Assembly: GCA_041390025.1 (NCBI GenBank)
Contig: JAWKQR010000031.1
Coordinates: 1-64,000 of the forward strand
Length of the DNA stretch: 64,000 bases
Direction: 5' to 3'
Source: JBFFMO01 sp041390025
GTDB taxonomy: Bacteria; Myxococcota_A; Bradymonadia; Bradymonadales; Bradymonadaceae
Positions 8,576-16,845 of the stretch are shown one piece after another (within the stretch, counting starts at the first letter, position 1; each line of letters begins with the position of its first letter). The translations under genes were made by a program, and so were the position numbers. The notes beneath the pieces were generated by a model. That model worked only from the letters and a program-made list of their open reading frames with translations. It was not told where the DNA came from and did not search any database.

Positions 8576-9664
8576 TTAGTCCCAGAATCCAACGGATCCA
8601 CGAAGTTCATTTTCCGAGGAGTTGCCCGGCAGGATGCCTTGGAAGAAATTGGACGGCAGCGCGGCGTTCGCGGGGTTGTTGGACTGAGACGCTCTCCCGC
8701 TCGTGCGCTTGAATGTAGTGTAATAACCCGATCGGTAGCCGGTTTCGGCACTGAACAGCTTCAGTTCGCCAAACACGGGTCCCATGGCAGGCATCGCAAT
8801 CTGGTGGTTGTAGGTCAGTTTGGCGACCGTACGACCACCGTCTTCGCTCACTTCGACCTTTGTGCAGTTGTAGGCAAACGTGAACTTCTTCAGCGTTCGA
8901 ATGATAAACGGATCGCCGTCGAGCGCGCGCCACACCGATTGATTGTTACGGGTGGCGAACAGGGTGAAGCTGAACGACCCCAAACCCGCCAAAAAGTCCT
9001 GCGCCCCCCCAGGCAGCACGCCGGCAACGGCTTCAGACAAAATGGGTACGTGTGCAAGTGCGAGCGCGTTGCGCATTTTCGCGGCAGGCGCAGGCAAAGT
9101 TGGATTGCTGGCGAAATCGCCCACCGCTACGGGGGTCATAACCATCGCTGCCGCGATTCGGGCTCGGTCGGCAACGATTGCGTCGGTGACATTGGCGCGC
9201 TTGCCAACTTCACCCTTCCACACCCACGCCGTTCGAGCCGCCTCATACACGGCGACGTTCGCGAGAATCCCGCCCACGTTGTTCACCGCGAGCTGGAGCA
9301 TCCCAAAAACAAGCAGCATCCAAACCGGTAGAATGACAATCGTCTCGGTCATGACCGAGCCGCGTGTGGCGCGGACAACGGCGAGCTTTCGTTGGGATCG
9401 GCGTAGCTTGATGAGTTGGAACGCGATGTAGGTCAAGGCCCAGAGGCAAGCCGATAGTGCGACATGCAAGCCAAACGCGAGCAGGCTTGTGTCACGGAGC
9501 TCGTCGATGGCGGTTGCAGCCTCGAAACACCGCCACGCGTATGCGGATGGCGCAACCACGTAGGCAAGCGCGAAGGCGTAAACACCTACGCCCAGCGTGT
9601 GCATCACTGAGGTGACAACCCAGTTCACGCCTACGCGCAACGCGCGAGTTCGTTTATCGTTCAT
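8576..9664 (-). CDS. TadE-like protein with extra N-terminal membrane helices
   Basis: A 362-residue protein. Unlike classical TadE, it has two membrane segments first (about residues 12-40 and 62-85), and only then the TadE-like motif: RGSVMTETIVILPVWMLLVF (about 101-120), with Thr-Glu at the start of the hydrophobic helix. A soluble C-terminal domain follows. The nearby prepilin peptidase could process the internal motif, but a cleavage site 100 residues into the protein would be unusual. The gene is first of a run (8576, 7165, 6237, 5195) whose ends nearly touch. A 133-base gap upstream may hold the promoter; I saw no convincing -35/-10 pair. Confidence 0.6.
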   Translation of the reverse strand: MNDKRTRALRVGVNWVVTSVMHTLGVGVYAFALAYVVAPSAYAWRCFEAATAIDELRDTSLLAFGLHVALSACLWALTYIAFQLIKLRRSQRKLAVVRATRGSVMTETIVILPVWMLLVFGMLQLAVNNVGGILANVAVYEAARTAWVWKGEVGKRANVTDAIVADRARIAAAMVMTPVAVGDFASNPTLPAPAAKMRNALALAHVPILSEAVAGVLPGGAQDFLAGLGSFSFTLFATRNNQSVWRALDGDPFIIRTLKKFTFAYNCTKVEVSEDGGRTVAKLTYNHQIAMPAMGPVFGELKLFSAETGYRSGYYTTFKRTSGRASQSNNPANAALPSNFFQGILPGNSSENELRGSVGFWD

Positions 9665-9797
9665 GGAGCATCCATTTCGTTGTGCAGTAGCTTCTCATTT
9701 CATTACAGCAATGGTCGTACCACTCAGCGCTCGACGTCATTTTACGTCGTTCGCCATGATCAATCGCGCCAATCTGTCACAGCCTGGGGTGCATACA

Positions 9798-11433
9798 TCA
9801 CCTCGACTCATTGCGTTTTTTCGCCATGATCTCACGCGCGGCGCGCACCGCGTTTGCGCCGCTCTTTCTCTCGACCTTGGAGGCGTCTCCTGCGCCCACC
9901 CCGCCGTCTTTGACCGCGGATCTGAGGGTCTCACGACGGTCTCGCCATGCGTCGGCGGCGGTGTAGTTGGGCCCCCACTTAGAATCGCAGTCGTACGACG
10001 GCACGACGCGGAACACGTTGTCGCCGGCGCGGAGTCGGTCAAGACGGGAGTTCGCGTCCATCTCGACCTTGAAGCAGCGACCATCGGCCGAGTAAGGATT
10101 GACTTGTGTTCGTGCGGGTTCGAAGTCAATGATCCTGACGTTTTCGGCGGCGAATGGGTTTTTGCTTTTGGCCGCTGCCGCCGATGCCTTCCCGCCGTCG
10201 TCGATGGTGTTCGCCGATGCCTCAAGGGCCATGGCGCGGGTGGCTGCCATGACAAGATTATGCGCCTTCTGCACAGCGGTCGCGACAGTGCTCGACGTGA
10301 ACAGCTGACAAAGCTGCTGTTCCACCGGTTGGTCAACGGGAAGCCCGTCGACCTCGGGGCACAGTTGAACCCACGCTTCCGTCTTTGAGAACGCGACCCG
10401 CGATTGCGTGGACAGGTTGCAGGTGGTGCCTTCGATGATGGGTACAAACCCCCTCAGTACGTCTCGTTGTTGACCACGTGCCATGAGCGAGCAACCCAAC
10501 GAGAGGACCCACCTGCGTTTCTCTTCAGAGTCCATCTTGAGGGACGACGCGACGGTCTGATCCGCCGCGGACAACGAGAGCGGGCGAAACGCCTGCAGCA
10601 CCAAGCTTGGGAATAGCTCTACAGCCTCTTGGGTCGTTAAATCTTCGGCAAAACCGAACAACTTTGCGACGTCACCGTGTTTCGCAAGCGCGGATGCGCA
10701 GCACTGACGGACTTGTTCCGACTCGGCGGCGACGGAACATTGGAGCAAGGAAAGGTCCCCACCGCCGAGATCACTGAGCTCGGAAACCGCGGAGAACTGC
10801 TCAACCCGTTCGCACGCGAACGCTGTCTCTCGCTCGCCTGCTGACATGACATCGCTGCGCCACTTCGTTAGGAGCGAATTGCCGACCATTTCGACGCCAA
10901 AAAGCCCTTGTGCGCGAGCCGTGGTTAGACACCGAGCGGCGACTCCTGGCCGGTCAACAAGCGCCCGAGTCAGGGGCTTTTCAAAACGAAGGACGTTTGT
11001 CTCAAAGAGCCAATTCGCACGCCTTTCTCGGCCACGCGAGCGCTCGGATCGTCAAGGCCTGCACGTAGAGTAGCGGGCCACGATCTTTGAAAAGCTCAAG
11101 CGTGGTTACACGCACCCCGTCAAGCGCCCACAGACTCGACACCAAAAGTGCCACGACGCCTACAAGCACCTGAAACATCAACGCGACCAAGCGTTTGAAG
11201 CTACGCGTTCGGGCTGTCTCGCCGTCCCCGGGGTTGTTTTGGGCGTCTTTGCGCGTCACCGAAACCCATGCGCCGACCAACACCGCATAGACGATGAGCA
11301 GCGCAACACCCAAATAGGTCATCGGCTCCAGAGGTTTCGCCCACTCTTGAATGGACCAAAAACCAACGGACAAGAAAAATCCTGCCACAGCCCCAATCGA
11401 TGCTGCCGCGAGGGTCAAGAGTCTAAGTTGCAC
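9798..11433 (-). CDS. Membrane protein of unknown function, split by a frameshift
   Basis: Two reading frames appear to be one gene. The 5' part (11433 to about 11010) encodes three membrane helices (LRLLTLAAASIGAVAGFFL, MTYLGVALLIVYAVLVGAW and LVALMFQVLVGVVALLVSSL). It runs out at ALAWPRKACELAL just where a second open frame takes over (NWLFETNVLRFEKPLTRALV) and continues without a start codon into the 363-residue soluble part ending at 9798. The second part has scattered cysteines (CSVAAESEQVRQCCASAL, VPSYDCDSKW). The start is a GTG at 11433 placed directly behind a strong AGGAGGAGG. The break near 11020-11040 is probably a one-base error. I do not recognise the family. Confidence 0.5.
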
Positions 11434-11496
11434 GACCTCCTCCTGTGCCGTGTAGCCTACACGAACGCCATGGAAAACTCCATGACGGCGCAACGT

Positions 11497-11904
11497 TTAG
11501 GCGAAGAGTCGGCGATGTTCGACCATGATGCATCGATCCTGGACCACGGAAATCGCGGCCTGAGACCAAGCGTTCGCGGCCTCTTCGTTTTGGATGCCAA
11601 GCTGCATCCACGCCAACTGGGGTTTCGCGTCGAGCACCTCCTGCATGTGAGTCGGAATGGCCTCGGAGCGTCGAAACAGCACGACGGCGTCGACGTCTCC
11701 GGCCTCGCCAAGCGAGGTCACAGCGGTAATGCCCGCAACCTCGCCTCCCTTGGGATTGACTGGGATCACGTCGTAGCCGTGTTCCCGTAAGTAGGCGGGG
11801 ATGCGTTCCGCGGGCCCACCGTCGGATTTCGCGCCGATGACTGCGATGCGGTGAACGGACGTGAGGGCGGCTTTTAGGTCTTCGTCTGAATGGATGAGCG
11901 GCAT
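11497..11904 (-). CDS. CoA-binding domain protein (YccU-like)
   Basis: A protein of about 135 residues with a Rossmann-type CoA-binding domain: HRIAVIGAKSDGGPAERIPAYLREHGYDVIPVNPKGGEVAG near the N-terminus and VDAVVLFRRSEAIP then AWMQLGIQNEEAANAW. This is the compact YccU/CoA_binding_2 family, thought to bind CoA or a related nucleotide; a cellular role is not established. The start at 11904 is supported by AGGAGA 6 bases upstream; a longer frame exists but overlaps the upstream gene further. It overlaps the 3' end of the TPR-like membrane gene by 31 bases and is followed 63 bases on by the frameshifted membrane protein. Confidence 0.85.
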   Translation of the reverse strand: MPLIHSDEDLKAALTSVHRIAVIGAKSDGGPAERIPAYLREHGYDVIPVNPKGGEVAGITAVTSLGEAGDVDAVVLFRRSEAIPTHMQEVLDAKPQLAWMQLGIQNEEAANAWSQAAISVVQDRCIMVEHRRLFA

Positions 11905-12731
11905 GCGGTCTCCTGATTTTCGACACACCAGTGTGAGCGCGAATCGCCCGTAACTCCGGATGTGTCAAGTCCCGCGAGGCATGCCCATTCCAAGGCTGCT
12001 CCGGGAACTTCGGCCAAGAACGCAGTTGCGTCCAGCTTAGCCGGAGCTTGTGTATTCAATCTAAGGTGCCCAGCTTGCAGCGCGAAGACCAGCCGAGCGT
12101 CTTCGTCTGCCAATGCCCAGCGTGCGTTCTTGATGGCCACATCGAACAACTCAGGGTCGCGCTGACGGGTGGCAAGTTCCGCCACGGCAGCCCACGCGAG
12201 GCCGGATGGGCGCTCACGTTTGGTTCTCAGCTCGTTCTTAAGCGCGTTGCAGCGCACGAGGTCCTCTTGCCGCAACGCGATCTCAAGCTCCCACCGGATG
12301 TACTCGTCCTGAAGGCGCCTGGGCACGCGCTCGGCGGCAGCGAGTGTTTTTCTTGCCTGCTCGTAGTCGAGCTGTCGCACATACGCTTGGCACAGGTAAA
12401 GCCGGTGAAAGGCGACCTCGGTGGCGCTACGCAACCATGAAATCTTGAGCCGTTGGCTGCAGTACGCCTGCGCCAAATCGCTGCGACCGCGGGTGAGGTA
12501 AAATCCTCCGAGACGTGTGCGCAGGAAGAGGTGTGTCAGAAGGAGGACGTATGGCACGCCCGCCGCGAGGAAGACGATGTAGGTAAGCTCGCGGTCGCTG
12601 CGTCCCACCAATGTGTATGTGAGCTCACTCCACCCCGGCTGGAACGCTAGATAGGCAGCGAAGACGAAAGTCATTGAGAGCGCCATCCCGACGACGCCGA
12701 GGATGGAAATGATGGCCGGTAGAGCTTTCAT
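11874..12731 (-). CDS. Membrane protein with helical repeat-like domain
   Basis: A 285-residue protein. Two hydrophobic helices lie near the N-terminus (ALPAIISILGVVGMALSM... and TYIVFLAAGVPYVLLLTHLF). The remainder is helical with TPR-like packing (FHRLYLCQAYVRQLDYEQARKTLAAAERVPRR; QEDLVRCNALKNEL), so it is probably a cytoplasmic or periplasmic scaffold on a membrane anchor. The start at 12731 is chosen because its ATG overlaps the stop of the upstream histidine kinase (ATGA), a strong sign of translational coupling. It may be a partner of that kinase. Family not recognised. Confidence 0.6.
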   Translation of the reverse strand: MKALPAIISILGVVGMALSMTFVFAAYLAFQPGWSELTYTLVGRSDRELTYIVFLAAGVPYVLLLTHLFLRTRLGGFYLTRGRSDLAQAYCSQRLKISWLRSATEVAFHRLYLCQAYVRQLDYEQARKTLAAAERVPRRLQDEYIRWELEIALRQEDLVRCNALKNELRTKRERPSGLAWAAVAELATRQRDPELFDVAIKNARWALADEDARLVFALQAGHLRLNTQAPAKLDATAFLAEVPGAALEWACLAGLDTSGVTGDSRSHWCVENQETACRSSIQTKT

Positions 12732-14050
12732 GCATTTTCCCATGGCTTGAGCGTCAGCACAAAAACGGCTCCGGCGGCCCCAGCTTCGAGGCGAATGGAA
12801 CCCCCAAACTGCTCTAGAATTCGCGACGCGATGGCCAACCCCAATCCCGTGCCCTCGCCGGGGTCTTTGGTGGTGAAAAACGGCTCGAAAATCTGCTCGC
12901 GGACCTCGGCCGATATCCCAGGCCCGTTGTCACAGACCGTTAGTTCGACCAACGACTCAGGGGTGAGTTCCCATGAGACCTCGACGCAGGGTTGTGGCGT
13001 TTGCGCTAGGGCGTCGAACGCGTTCATGAACAGGTTGAGCAACACTTGCAGAAGCTCGCCTGGCGAAGCACACACGAGTACGTCATCACTCTCGCAGCGA
13101 ATCGTCACACTTCGAGATGTCGGAATCGCCATCGCGAGCGCCAACGCCTCATCAACGCATTTCCTCAACGAAGTCGCCTCGATCTTTGGGCGGTCGTCCC
13201 GGCTAAAGTCGAGCAGCTTTCGGATGATGGCACGAATTCGGTGCAACTGAGCCTGCGTTCGCTCGAGCAAGTCTCGCCGGTCGTCTTCGTCGAGATCTCC
13301 ATCGAGCATGATTTCATTGAATCCGGAGATGGCGGCGAGAGGGTTGCCGATCTCGTGCGCGATGCCGGCCGACAGTTGTCCCACGCTTGCAAGCTTCTCG
13401 GATCGAATGAGCGATGCTTGGGCGCTTGCGATCTGTGCGTTAGCACGCTGCAGCGCGTCGAGGCGACGTTCGAGCTCAAGGCGGCTTTCGTCCAGACGTC
13501 CAAGCATGATGTTGAAGCTCGTTCCAACACGGCCGAACTCATTTCCGGGCAGCACCATGATGGGGGACGCGAGATCTCCAGCAGAGGCTCGTTCGGTCGC
13601 AACGCCGATGGCTCGCAGCGGGCGCACCACGAGGAACGTGAAGAGCCCATAGACAAAAGCAAGCAGGACCAAGGCTTCCGCCACGAGGAAGGTCACCACC
13701 CACCGCCGCGTCGCCTCACGCTCCGCCCGAAACGTCTTGCCTGCCACCACGCGCAACCCGGGTTTCCCAGCGAACTCGGCGACCAGGACGTCGTCCTGCC
13801 AAACGACGGAGCCCGCATCGATCTCGATGCGTTGAACATCGCTGACGTCCGCGGGCCAAGGCGCTGAATCGCGTGCCAGCTCCGCATAGGCCAGCGCGAA
13901 CGCCTCAACACGCGCAATGTGACTCTGGCGCAAACGAGTCTCGAAGATCTGGTCCATCACCAGCCCTAGCAGGCCAAACGTCACCGCAATGATGATCGAA
14001 AACCCAAGAAGGGCTTGAGCGCGCAAACCGCCTGGCCAAGCTTTCTTCAA
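12728..14050 (-). CDS. Sensor histidine kinase (HAMP-HisKA-HATPase)
   Basis: A membrane sensor kinase of about 440 residues. Order: membrane helix (AQALLGFSIIIAVTFGLLG), a small sensor domain, second membrane helix (VTFLVAEALVLLAFVYGLF), HAMP linker (VRPLRAIGVATERASAGDL), coiled coil, then the phospho-acceptor helix with His in GIAHEIGNPLAAISG. The ATP-binding domain shows the N box (LLNLFMNAFDAL), G1 (DNGPGIS), F box (FEPFFTTK) and G2 (GTGLGLAIA). A TTG start at 14050 is preferred: GAGG lies 6 bases upstream and the frame further up overlaps the prepilin peptidase gene. No response regulator is adjacent. The class resembles NtrB/ZraS-like kinases. Signal unknown. Confidence 0.9.
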   Translation of the reverse strand: MKKAWPGGLRAQALLGFSIIIAVTFGLLGLVMDQIFETRLRQSHIARVEAFALAYAELARDSAPWPADVSDVQRIEIDAGSVVWQDDVLVAEFAGKPGLRVVAGKTFRAEREATRRWVVTFLVAEALVLLAFVYGLFTFLVVRPLRAIGVATERASAGDLASPIMVLPGNEFGRVGTSFNIMLGRLDESRLELERRLDALQRANAQIASAQASLIRSEKLASVGQLSAGIAHEIGNPLAAISGFNEIMLDGDLDEDDRRDLLERTQAQLHRIRAIIRKLLDFSRDDRPKIEATSLRKCVDEALALAMAIPTSRSVTIRCESDDVLVCASPGELLQVLLNLFMNAFDALAQTPQPCVEVSWELTPESLVELTVCDNGPGISAEVREQIFEPFFTTKDPGEGTGLGLAIASRILEQFGGSIRLEAGAAGAVFVLTLKPWENA

Positions 14051-14058
14051 CGAAGACC

Positions 14059-15033
14059 TCAGTAATACATGTACCCCAACGAGAACTCGGGCGGTAACCA
14101 AGGACCAAACAACAAGAACTCAGCCGCAGCGAGCGCGATGAAAGGGCCAAACGGAACGGCGAGTTTTCCAGAGGGGACGGTATCGGGAAGATCATCGGGA
14201 ATGGGGGCGTCGGGATCACGAAAGCCCAGTGGTTGGTCGTCCGCGAACACCTCCGCCCCGTCCTTCAAGTAGGCAAGCCCGAACAGTTTAGCCACGCCCG
14301 CTGCGACCAACCCCTGCACGCTCGCGGCAAAGAAGATGAACACAAGCGCTGGCCACCCGAGCCACGCACCGACCATCGCCATCAGCGTCACATCGCCGCC
14401 GCCCATGCCCTCGACCCCGCGCGCCGCGAGGTAGAGATAAAAGACAAACACGACGATCAGGCCACCAAAAATGAAACCGGTCAGGCTCGTCCATGGTGTC
14501 ACAGGGGGCCAGATGAAGAGCAGATACTCGTGACCAAGGACCGCGTCGTAGATCCAGGGTGTCGCCAACCCAACAATCATGCCCGGAATGGTGAAGACGT
14601 GTGGGATGATGAAGTGGTCAAGGTCGACGAATGTAATGACGATAAGCAGCGCGATAAATGTAAATCGGAGAAAGAAAGGGACCATCAACCAGGCCCAGTC
14701 GATCCGGGTTGGGTCGGTCTCGGGGGTGAGCAGTTGCGATGCCCACATCCACCAAATCAAACCCGACAGGGACGCGGTCAGCAATTCAACGAGCGCATAA
14801 CGAGGCGAGATCGGCGTCTTACAGTGCCGGCACTTCCCGCGCAGAATGAGCCACGAGAGAATCGGGAGGTTGTCGTACCAGGCGATGCGGGTCTCGCATT
14901 TGGGACAGCGGCTGGGCGGATGGACCACCGAAAGACCCGCCGGGACGCGGTAAATCACCACGTTCAGGAAGCTGCCGATCGCGGCGCCGAACATGATCGC
15001 AAACGCAAGTGTGTACAAAAGGAGAATCGACAA
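14059..15033 (-). CDS. pilD: Prepilin peptidase / N-methyltransferase (A24A)
   Basis: A 324-residue polytopic membrane aspartic protease that cleaves leader peptides of type IV pilins and type II secretion pseudopilins and methylates the new N-terminus. Residues 43-71 hold the two CxxC pairs of the methyltransferase domain (CPKC, CRHC). The first catalytic aspartate region is VDLDHFIIP (about 136-144) and the second is the GxGD-type motif MGGGDVTLM. NVVIYRVP near the N-terminus is also typical. The C-terminal GFRDPDAPIPDDLPDTVPSG is an insertion in a cytoplasmic loop before the last helix. It could serve the TadE/TadG-like genes nearby, or T2SS/T4P genes elsewhere. Confidence 0.93.
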   Translation of the reverse strand: MSILLLYTLAFAIMFGAAIGSFLNVVIYRVPAGLSVVHPPSRCPKCETRIAWYDNLPILSWLILRGKCRHCKTPISPRYALVELLTASLSGLIWWMWASQLLTPETDPTRIDWAWLMVPFFLRFTFIALLIVITFVDLDHFIIPHVFTIPGMIVGLATPWIYDAVLGHEYLLFIWPPVTPWTSLTGFIFGGLIVVFVFYLYLAARGVEGMGGGDVTLMAMVGAWLGWPALVFIFFAASVQGLVAAGVAKLFGLAYLKDGAEVFADDQPLGFRDPDAPIPDDLPDTVPSGKLAVPFGPFIALAAAEFLLFGPWLPPEFSLGYMYY

Positions 15034-15041
15034 CGGAGCTC

Positions 15042-15557
15042 CTAGGACTTCTTCTGACGGTAACCGCGGCCCAAGACCAACACATGTAAGCCCAACAATG
15101 CTACAGCAATGATGGTCAACACGCCCGCCCAGTATAACTGGGGGACATCAGGACGAACGACGAGCTTGCCGGCGAGCGCAACAATCTGGGGTTTCGCGCG
15201 GTCGAAGCAAATCAGAGAAAGGCACCACGTCAGAACGACTAACACCGATACGGACACATATTTGAAAAACCGTCGTCGGTATCGGTACGCGACTCCGTAG
15301 AACCAATACCAAACAAACAGCGAAGCCCAGGCCGTCAGTGCCGGTGTCGTCGCCCACTCGTCGTTGGTGACGGTAAATTGGAACACTAGACCTGCGGAAG
15401 CAAAAACCAAGGTGTAGATGGGATAGAGCACCCACCGCTCGGCGATTCGTCCCTGCAGCATTCGCTTGGGTGGAGTCACGGCATCCGTGGCGTTGTCATC
15501 CTTGAGGACAACAACCGGAAACTCGGCTGACACCGTCGCCTGACTCTCGTCGCTCAC
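15042..15557 (-). CDS. Small four-helix membrane protein
   Basis: A 171-residue protein with a GTG start 4 bases after the dctM stop. It has about four membrane helices: YPIYTLVFASAGLVFQF, ALTAWASLFVWYWFYGV, YVSVSVLVVLTWCLSLIC and LYWAGVLTIIAVALLGLHVL. The N-terminal 45 residues and C-terminus are polar and should be cytoplasmic. Its tight spacing places it at the end of the TRAP operon, 8 bases before pilD. Family not recognised; a role with the transporter is only suggested by position. Confidence 0.6.
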   Translation of the reverse strand: MSDESQATVSAEFPVVVLKDDNATDAVTPPKRMLQGRIAERWVLYPIYTLVFASAGLVFQFTVTNDEWATTPALTAWASLFVWYWFYGVAYRYRRRFFKYVSVSVLVVLTWCLSLICFDRAKPQIVALAGKLVVRPDVPQLYWAGVLTIIAVALLGLHVLVLGRGYRQKKS

Positions 15558-15561
15558 ATCG

Positions 15562-16845
15562 TCACCGAATCATCATCAAAGACAAGTCTTCCCATAGCGT
15601 GATCACAAGCAGAGCACACAACAGAAGGAACAAGAACGGCAGAGCCATGCGGTACAATTCCACAACCGGACGATCGAACGCGAGTGATGAGATGAACAGG
15701 TTGAGGCCAACGGGCGGCGTGATGTAACCGATTTCGAGGTTCGCCAAAAAGATGATGCCAAGATGGATTGGGTCGACGCCGTATTCGGCCGCGATGGGGG
15801 TGATAAGCGGCACGACGACCACAATGGCGCTGAAGATATCCATCAGGCATCCCACGATGAGCAAAAACACCGTGAGCAGCAGCAGGAACGTAAACTTGTT
15901 GTCGATGTGTTGCTGGATGAAGGCCAGGATCTTCATCGGAACCTGCTCCTGCACCAAGTAGTTGGTAAGGCCAAGAGCAACCCCGAGAATGATCAGAATC
16001 GCGCCGACCATGACCATGGACTCTCGGATGATCAAGCCGATATCGGGTCGGTCGTCGCCTTCCTTGGGAAAGATGGCGATATCCTTGGTTACAAACACTT
16101 CGATGAACAGGATGTAGATGGCGGCGATCGCCGAGGCTTCGGCAATGGTGACGAATCCACCATAGATACTGACGAGGACCACAACCGGAACGAGCAGCTC
16201 CCAAAACGCCTCCTTGACCGTCATGACCGCATCGGAGGCGACGAATGGGATCCTTGGCACCTTGTTCTTGCGCGCGATGAAAATGGAGTAAACCGCGAGC
16301 ACACCCATCATCAGAGCACCCGGCAGGATCCCGGCGATGAACAGCTTGTCGATGCTGACCATGGCGACGATGCCGTACAAAATGATGGGCAACGACGGCG
16401 GGAAGAGCAGCCCGATCGAGCCGCTGCTCGTGATAAGCCCCAGGCCAAACTTCTCGGGATACTTTTCAGTGGTGAGCATCGGCAGCAGCAAGCCACCGAG
16501 CGCGACGATTGTCACGCCGGAGGCACCTGTGAAGGTGGTGAAAAAGGCGCAAGTGGCCACGACCACGATCGCCAGTCCACCAGGAAGCCATCCCAACACC
16601 GCGCGCGATGCTCGGACCAAGCGATCACCAGCTTTGCTGTGCGCCATGACAAACCCAGCGAACGTAAACAGCGGGATCGTGATGAGGTGCGGGTTGGTCG
16701 CAAGCTTGTACTGCTCCTCCGCGAGCACGACGATGCTGGTGCCAGAATCCCAGAAAAGCAGCAATGCGAAGGATCCCAGAACCACGAACAATGGGGCCCC
16801 GAGAAGCGCGGCCAAGAACAAGAGGAGTCCGATAACAACGATCAT
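15562..16845 (-). CDS. dctM: TRAP transporter large permease (DctM)
   Basis: A 427-residue, about 12-helix membrane protein of the DctM/TRAP large-permease family, the sodium- or proton-driven transport subunit. Family landmarks include FAGFVMAHSKAGDRLV, ATCAFFTTFTGASGVTIVALGGLLLP, SSGSIGLLFPPSLPIILYGI and NLEIGYITPPVGLNLF near the C-terminus, which is nearly diagnostic for DctM. It starts on the stop of dctQ (ATGA) with GGAGG upstream. Two predicted cytoplasmic stretches (KNKVPRIPF; KDIAIFPKEGDDRPD) are longer than in short family members. It works with DctQ and the periplasmic DctP encoded upstream. Confidence 0.95.
   Translation of the reverse strand: MIVVIGLLLFLAALLGAPLFVVLGSFALLLFWDSGTSIVVLAEEQYKLATNPHLITIPLFTFAGFVMAHSKAGDRLVRASRAVLGWLPGGLAIVVVATCAFFTTFTGASGVTIVALGGLLLPMLTTEKYPEKFGLGLITSSGSIGLLFPPSLPIILYGIVAMVSIDKLFIAGILPGALMMGVLAVYSIFIARKNKVPRIPFVASDAVMTVKEAFWELLVPVVVLVSIYGGFVTIAEASAIAAIYILFIEVFVTKDIAIFPKEGDDRPDIGLIIRESMVMVGAILIILGVALGLTNYLVQEQVPMKILAFIQQHIDNKFTFLLLLTVFLLIVGCLMDIFSAIVVVVPLITPIAAEYGVDPIHLGIIFLANLEIGYITPPVGLNLFISSLAFDRPVVELYRMALPFLFLLLCALLVITLWEDLSLMMIR

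Noticed and set aside
14233..15045. Plus-strand open frame opposite the prepilin peptidase
   Set aside because: Antisense to pilD, rich in Arg/Asp/His without any domain pattern; the minus-strand gene has all family motifs.
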